From Streptomyces lomondensis (GTDB taxonomy: Bacteria > Actinomycetota > Actinomycetes > Streptomycetales > Streptomycetaceae): a DNA stretch of 64,000 bases. The position numbers and the translations under genes are program-made. The stretch covers positions 310,001 to 374,000 of the forward strand of contig NZ_BMWC01000003.1 in NCBI RefSeq assembly GCF_014651035.1. The letters are read 5' to 3'. Every line of letters begins with the position of its first letter. Positions within the stretch are counted from its first letter, which is position 1. Positions 61,723-64,000 of the stretch are shown in pieces. A model generated the notes under the pieces. That model searched no databases and was not told the DNA's origin. It saw only the letters and a program-made list of their open reading frames with translations.

Positions 61723-62508
61723 TCAGCCCTGCTGCGGCTCGCTGCGCAGCACCGCGAAGCGCGCCCCGTACGGGTCGGTGAGCTTGGCGACGCGGCCCAC
61801 GTCCGGGATGTCCGTGGCGGGCATGCGGACCGTGCCGCCCAGCTCCTGGGCCCGGGCGACGATCGCGTCCGTGTCCGTGACCTCGAAGTACGGCAGCCAG
61901 TAAGCCTCCTCCTCGCCCGGGGCGTCGGACAGCGGTACGACACCGCCGAACATGGCGTCCTCGCCCTCCCCGGCGGGGTTGAACGTCGTGTAGGTGCCGC
62001 CGGGGAAGTCGACGGCGAAGGTCTCCAGGCCGAGCACGGAGTGGTAGAAGGCGGCCGCCGCCGGGACGTCCGCCGTGTACAGCTCGAGCCAGCACAGCGA
62101 GCCGGGCTCCTGGACGACCTCCAGGCCCTTGTTCCGGCCCGGCTGCCACAGGCCGAAGGGCACCCCGGCCTGGTCGGCGAGGATGGCCATACGGCCCAGG
62201 TCCTGCACGTCCATGGGCTGCGTCAGCACCGAGCCGCGGGCCTGCTCGGCCGTCTTCGCCGTGGCGTCCGCGTCCGGGGCCTGGAAGTACACCGTCCAGG
62301 AGGGCGGGCCCTGCTCCGGGGTGGTCTGCATGCCGCCGGCGGCGGTCCTGCCGCCGAGCTGGAAGAGCCCGTAGCCGCCGACCTCGGGTCCGCCCGGCTG
62401 GAACCGCCAGCCGAACAGGCCGCCGTAGAAGGCGGCGGCGCCCTGGATGTCGGGTGTGCCGAGATCGATCCAGTTCGGTGCGCCGGTGACAAAACGGGTG
62501 GTGAGCAT
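61723..62508 (-). CDS. VOC-family (glyoxalase/bleomycin resistance-like) protein
   Basis: 261 aa, ATG after GAGGAGGG. Two VOC modules in one chain: NWIDLGTPDIQGAAAFYGGL at about 12-31, and CWLELYTADVPAAAAFYHSV at about 140-159. Each ends in a typical strand (FGLWQPG; PYGARFAVLR). Two-module forms of this type are common in Streptomyces and bind small ligands or metals; the reaction is unknown. It stands alone on the minus strand. Confidence 0.87.
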   Translation of the reverse strand: MLTTRFVTGAPNWIDLGTPDIQGAAAFYGGLFGWRFQPGGPEVGGYGLFQLGGRTAAGGMQTTPEQGPPSWTVYFQAPDADATAKTAEQARGSVLTQPMDVQDLGRMAILADQAGVPFGLWQPGRNKGLEVVQEPGSLCWLELYTADVPAAAAFYHSVLGLETFAVDFPGGTYTTFNPAGEGEDAMFGGVVPLSDAPGEEEAYWLPYFEVTDTDAIVARAQELGGTVRMPATDIPDVGRVAKLTDPYGARFAVLRSEPQQG

Positions 62509-62737
62509 CGTCGCCCTCCTCGCGCAGGGGTCCCGTCGTCTGCTCTGCCGAGTCTCGCACCACCCACTGACAACCGCCGCCGGAGCGCCACGGAGCCGGA
62601 CCCCTTTCACTCGTTCCCGCGCGCCGCCGTGCGCGGGTTCGTCCGGCAGGCGACCATCGAGGCCGGCCGGAGGCCCGTGAACGCCGTGTTGATCCCGCGT
62701 TGATCGAACGTTTTGTACCGCCCGGAACGCTTCCGGC

Positions 62738-62983
62738 ATGCACACCGACACCATCACCTCGCCCGAACTCGCCTGGCAGCAGGAGGCGTTGTGCGCGCAG
62801 ACCGGGGCGGACTTCTTCTTCCCCGAGCCCGGCAGCTCGGTGCGGGAGGCCAAGCGGATCTGCGGTCTGTGCCCGATCCGCGCGGCCTGCCTCGAGTACG
62901 CGATGAACAACGACGAGCGCTTCGGCGTCTGGGGTGGTCTGTCGGAGAAGGAGCGGCTGGAGCTGCGGCGTACGTCGCGCTAG
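62738..62983 (+). CDS. WhiB-family (Wbl) iron-sulfur regulator
   Basis: 81 aa, ATG start. The four conserved cysteines (Cys19, Cys42, Cys45, Cys51) bind a [4Fe-4S] cluster, and GVWGG (63-67) with the basic end KERLELRRTSR is the usual Wbl turn and DNA or sigma contact. These proteins act with the principal sigma factor in development, redox response and antibiotic control. Its position near the laccase and LacI genes resembles a Streptomyces Wbl locus, but I cannot assign the paralog. The direct repeat GTTGATC at 62688 and 62699 upstream may be promoter-related. Confidence 0.92.
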   Translation: MHTDTITSPELAWQQEALCAQTGADFFFPEPGSSVREAKRICGLCPIRAACLEYAMNNDERFGVWGGLSEKERLELRRTSR

Positions 62984-62992
62984 CCGCACGGA

Positions 62993-63040
62993 CGCGGCCC
63001 CCCGGCGGACAGGGGAAGAGTCTCCCGCCGGGGGGCCGCG
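62993..63040. terminator. bidirectional terminator hairpin
   Basis: A perfect 16-bp stem (arms 62993-63008 and 63025-63040, core GGCCCCCCGGCGG) has a 16-nt loop. It separates the convergent wbl and NPP1 genes, 10 and 17 bp from their stops. Confidence 0.85.
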
Positions 63041-63056
63041 GTCCGGGCTGCCGGGG

Positions 63057-63872
63057 TCAGCTCCAGGCGTTGAAGCCGATGCCGGCCGGCTTGGCCTCGT
63101 TCAGGGTCTGCCGGAAGCGGTCGCCCCGGTCCTGGAGCGGGAAGTTGGCCTGGCCCCAGTCCGAGTTCGCCAGCGCGTTCCAGGCCGTCCGGTTCTGGCT
63201 CCGCAGGGTGTCGTAGGGGACCAGCGCGGGCCTGTCCCAGCCGCCGTCGCCCCAGGCCTCCGCGGTCTCGCCCGCCTTCGCGAAGCGGAACGCGTGCGTG
63301 CCGAACTCGCCGTCCTTGTGGTACACGACCTTGAAGCGCCTGCCCTCCCGCTCCACGTCGTTGAACCGCTTGGTGGTGTAGTCGCCGTGGGCGGAGACGG
63401 ACACGTAGCTCGGCCACTCGTCGTTGCCGTGGTACCAGACCACGGCGGCCTCGAAGTCGTGCCGGTGCCCGATGTCGAGGACCACGTTGCCCTGGTCCTT
63501 CTCGAAGTAGAGCGTGTAGACGATGCCGCACCAGCCGGTGCCCGGGTCGCACTTGGCCCGCGAGTAGGTGTTCGCCCTGCCGAGGTGGTCCCGCCCGCAG
63601 CCGCCGTTGAGCGCTCCGGAGGGGTTCAGGCCGCCGTTCAGCCTGCCGCTCGCGTCGACGGCCGCCGCGGGATAGCAGCCGTTCGAGTCGTAGTCGAAGA
63701 ACGGCTGGAACATCTCCTGCTTCGGGGCGCTGCCGCCCATGGAGGGGAAGGGCGTCAGCAGGGCGGCCTGGGCGCTGCCGGCCAGGCCGACGGTCAGGGC
63801 GACGGCGGTGCCCAGGGCGAGGGCGGCCGTGCGGACGCGGGACGTTCTCCGAATCTTCTCGGCAAGGGACAT
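63057..63872 (-). CDS. NPP1 (necrosis- and ethylene-inducing) family secreted protein
   Basis: 271 aa, ATG at 63872 with GGAGA upstream. A Sec signal with AQA cleavage ends near residue 36. The mature protein has the NLP core: YDSNGCYPAAAVD, the paired cysteines in AKCDPGTGWCG, and the metal-binding heptapeptide as GHRHDFE (135-141), where most family members have GHRHDWE. NLPs bind plant membrane sphingolipids and can be cytolytic; whether the Trp to Phe form is active is unknown. It is a lone secreted gene. Confidence 0.9.
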   Translation of the reverse strand: MSLAEKIRRTSRVRTAALALGTAVALTVGLAGSAQAALLTPFPSMGGSAPKQEMFQPFFDYDSNGCYPAAAVDASGRLNGGLNPSGALNGGCGRDHLGRANTYSRAKCDPGTGWCGIVYTLYFEKDQGNVVLDIGHRHDFEAAVVWYHGNDEWPSYVSVSAHGDYTTKRFNDVEREGRRFKVVYHKDGEFGTHAFRFAKAGETAEAWGDGGWDRPALVPYDTLRSQNRTAWNALANSDWGQANFPLQDRGDRFRQTLNEAKPAGIGFNAWS

Positions 63873-63931
63873 GGGGGGTCTCCAGTCGCGCTCATGGTCC
63901 CCGGCGGGGGATATCCGGCCGGGCGCGACTG

Positions 63932-63961
63932 ATATTGAAGGCTCAAGTAATAACCCCACAA
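63932..63961 (-). promoter_or_regulatory. candidate promoter of the NPP1 gene
   Basis: On the minus strand TTGTGG (63961-63956) and CAATAT (63937-63932) are 18 bp apart, in the AT-richer stretch upstream of the gene. Confidence 0.35.
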
Positions 63962-64000
63962 GGATCGGCACGCGATGTTCCCGGGGTCGTCATGGTCCGC

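Noticed and set aside
62509..62737. Promoter for the Wbl gene from TTGATC repeats
   Set aside because: The -35-like words lack a good -10 at 16-18 bp, so only mentioned with the gene.

Overview
The window is high-GC actinomycete DNA, almost certainly a Streptomyces chromosome. The pointers are strong G/C third positions, GTG starts, GTGA/ATGA-coupled operons, twin-arginine and lipobox signals, a WhiB-family protein, a two-domain small laccase, a PcaV-type regulator beside pcaIJFHGBL, DUF2510 and DUF3048 proteins, and a single in-frame TTA (bldA) codon. No rRNA, tRNA, CRISPR array, prophage or insertion sequence was seen. All calls come from reading the sequence; no database search was run.

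Layout. 1-4.6 kb: glycan-degrading run (end of a GH4 enzyme, GH38 alpha-mannosidase, GH29 alpha-L-fucosidase) closed by a hairpin. 4.7-8.5 kb: sulfotransferase, convergent ATP-grasp enzyme, then a coupled metallophosphoesterase/4'-phosphopantetheinyl transferase pair. 8.5-11.0 kb: a small hypothetical, an ImmA/IrrE-type metallopeptidase coupled to an XRE regulator, and a divergent MmyB-like sensor domain. 11.1-16.6 kb: trans-4-hydroxy-L-proline catabolic operon (three-part D-hydroxyproline dehydrogenase, deaminase, 2-epimerase, GntR regulator). 16.6-22.3 kb: an NMT1/SsuABC-type ABC importer and a VanA/VanB-like Rieske oxygenase system with a coupled 60-aa protein between the two enzymes.

22.5-27.2 kb is an accessory, partly decayed stretch: a TetR/hydrolase pair with clear operators, a TetR remnant, an Asp/Glu-type racemase with a GntR regulator sharing an operator motif, and a lacI gene and GH42 beta-galactosidase remnant that both lack their 5' ends. 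27.2-33.2 kb: MFS carrier, Tat-exported phospholipase C, a DMT/PAP2 membrane gene pair and its divergent TetR. 33.4-41.4 kb: a repeat-rich DUF2510 membrane protein, anmK, a second MFS carrier, a large LAL-like ATPase without the DNA-binding end, and an SDR.

41.5-48.7 kb: the complete protocatechuate branch of the beta-ketoadipate pathway (pcaIJFHGBL) with divergent MarR-type pcaV; it would receive protocatechuate if the VanAB-like system demethylates vanillate. 48.7-53.2 kb: DUF3048 lipoprotein, zinc alcohol dehydrogenase, and a LigC-type ligase divergent from a LigD-type polymerase. 53.2-59.1 kb: a coupled pair of very large secreted proteins (ThuA plus PQQ-type sugar dehydrogenase; blue-copper domain plus three Ig-like repeats plus DUF1080) divergent from a small laccase. 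This is the most attractive candidate for an undescribed system. 59.2-64 kb: LacI regulator with its own palindrome, a HEAT-like protein, a VOC protein, a WhiB-family protein and a secreted NPP1-family protein.
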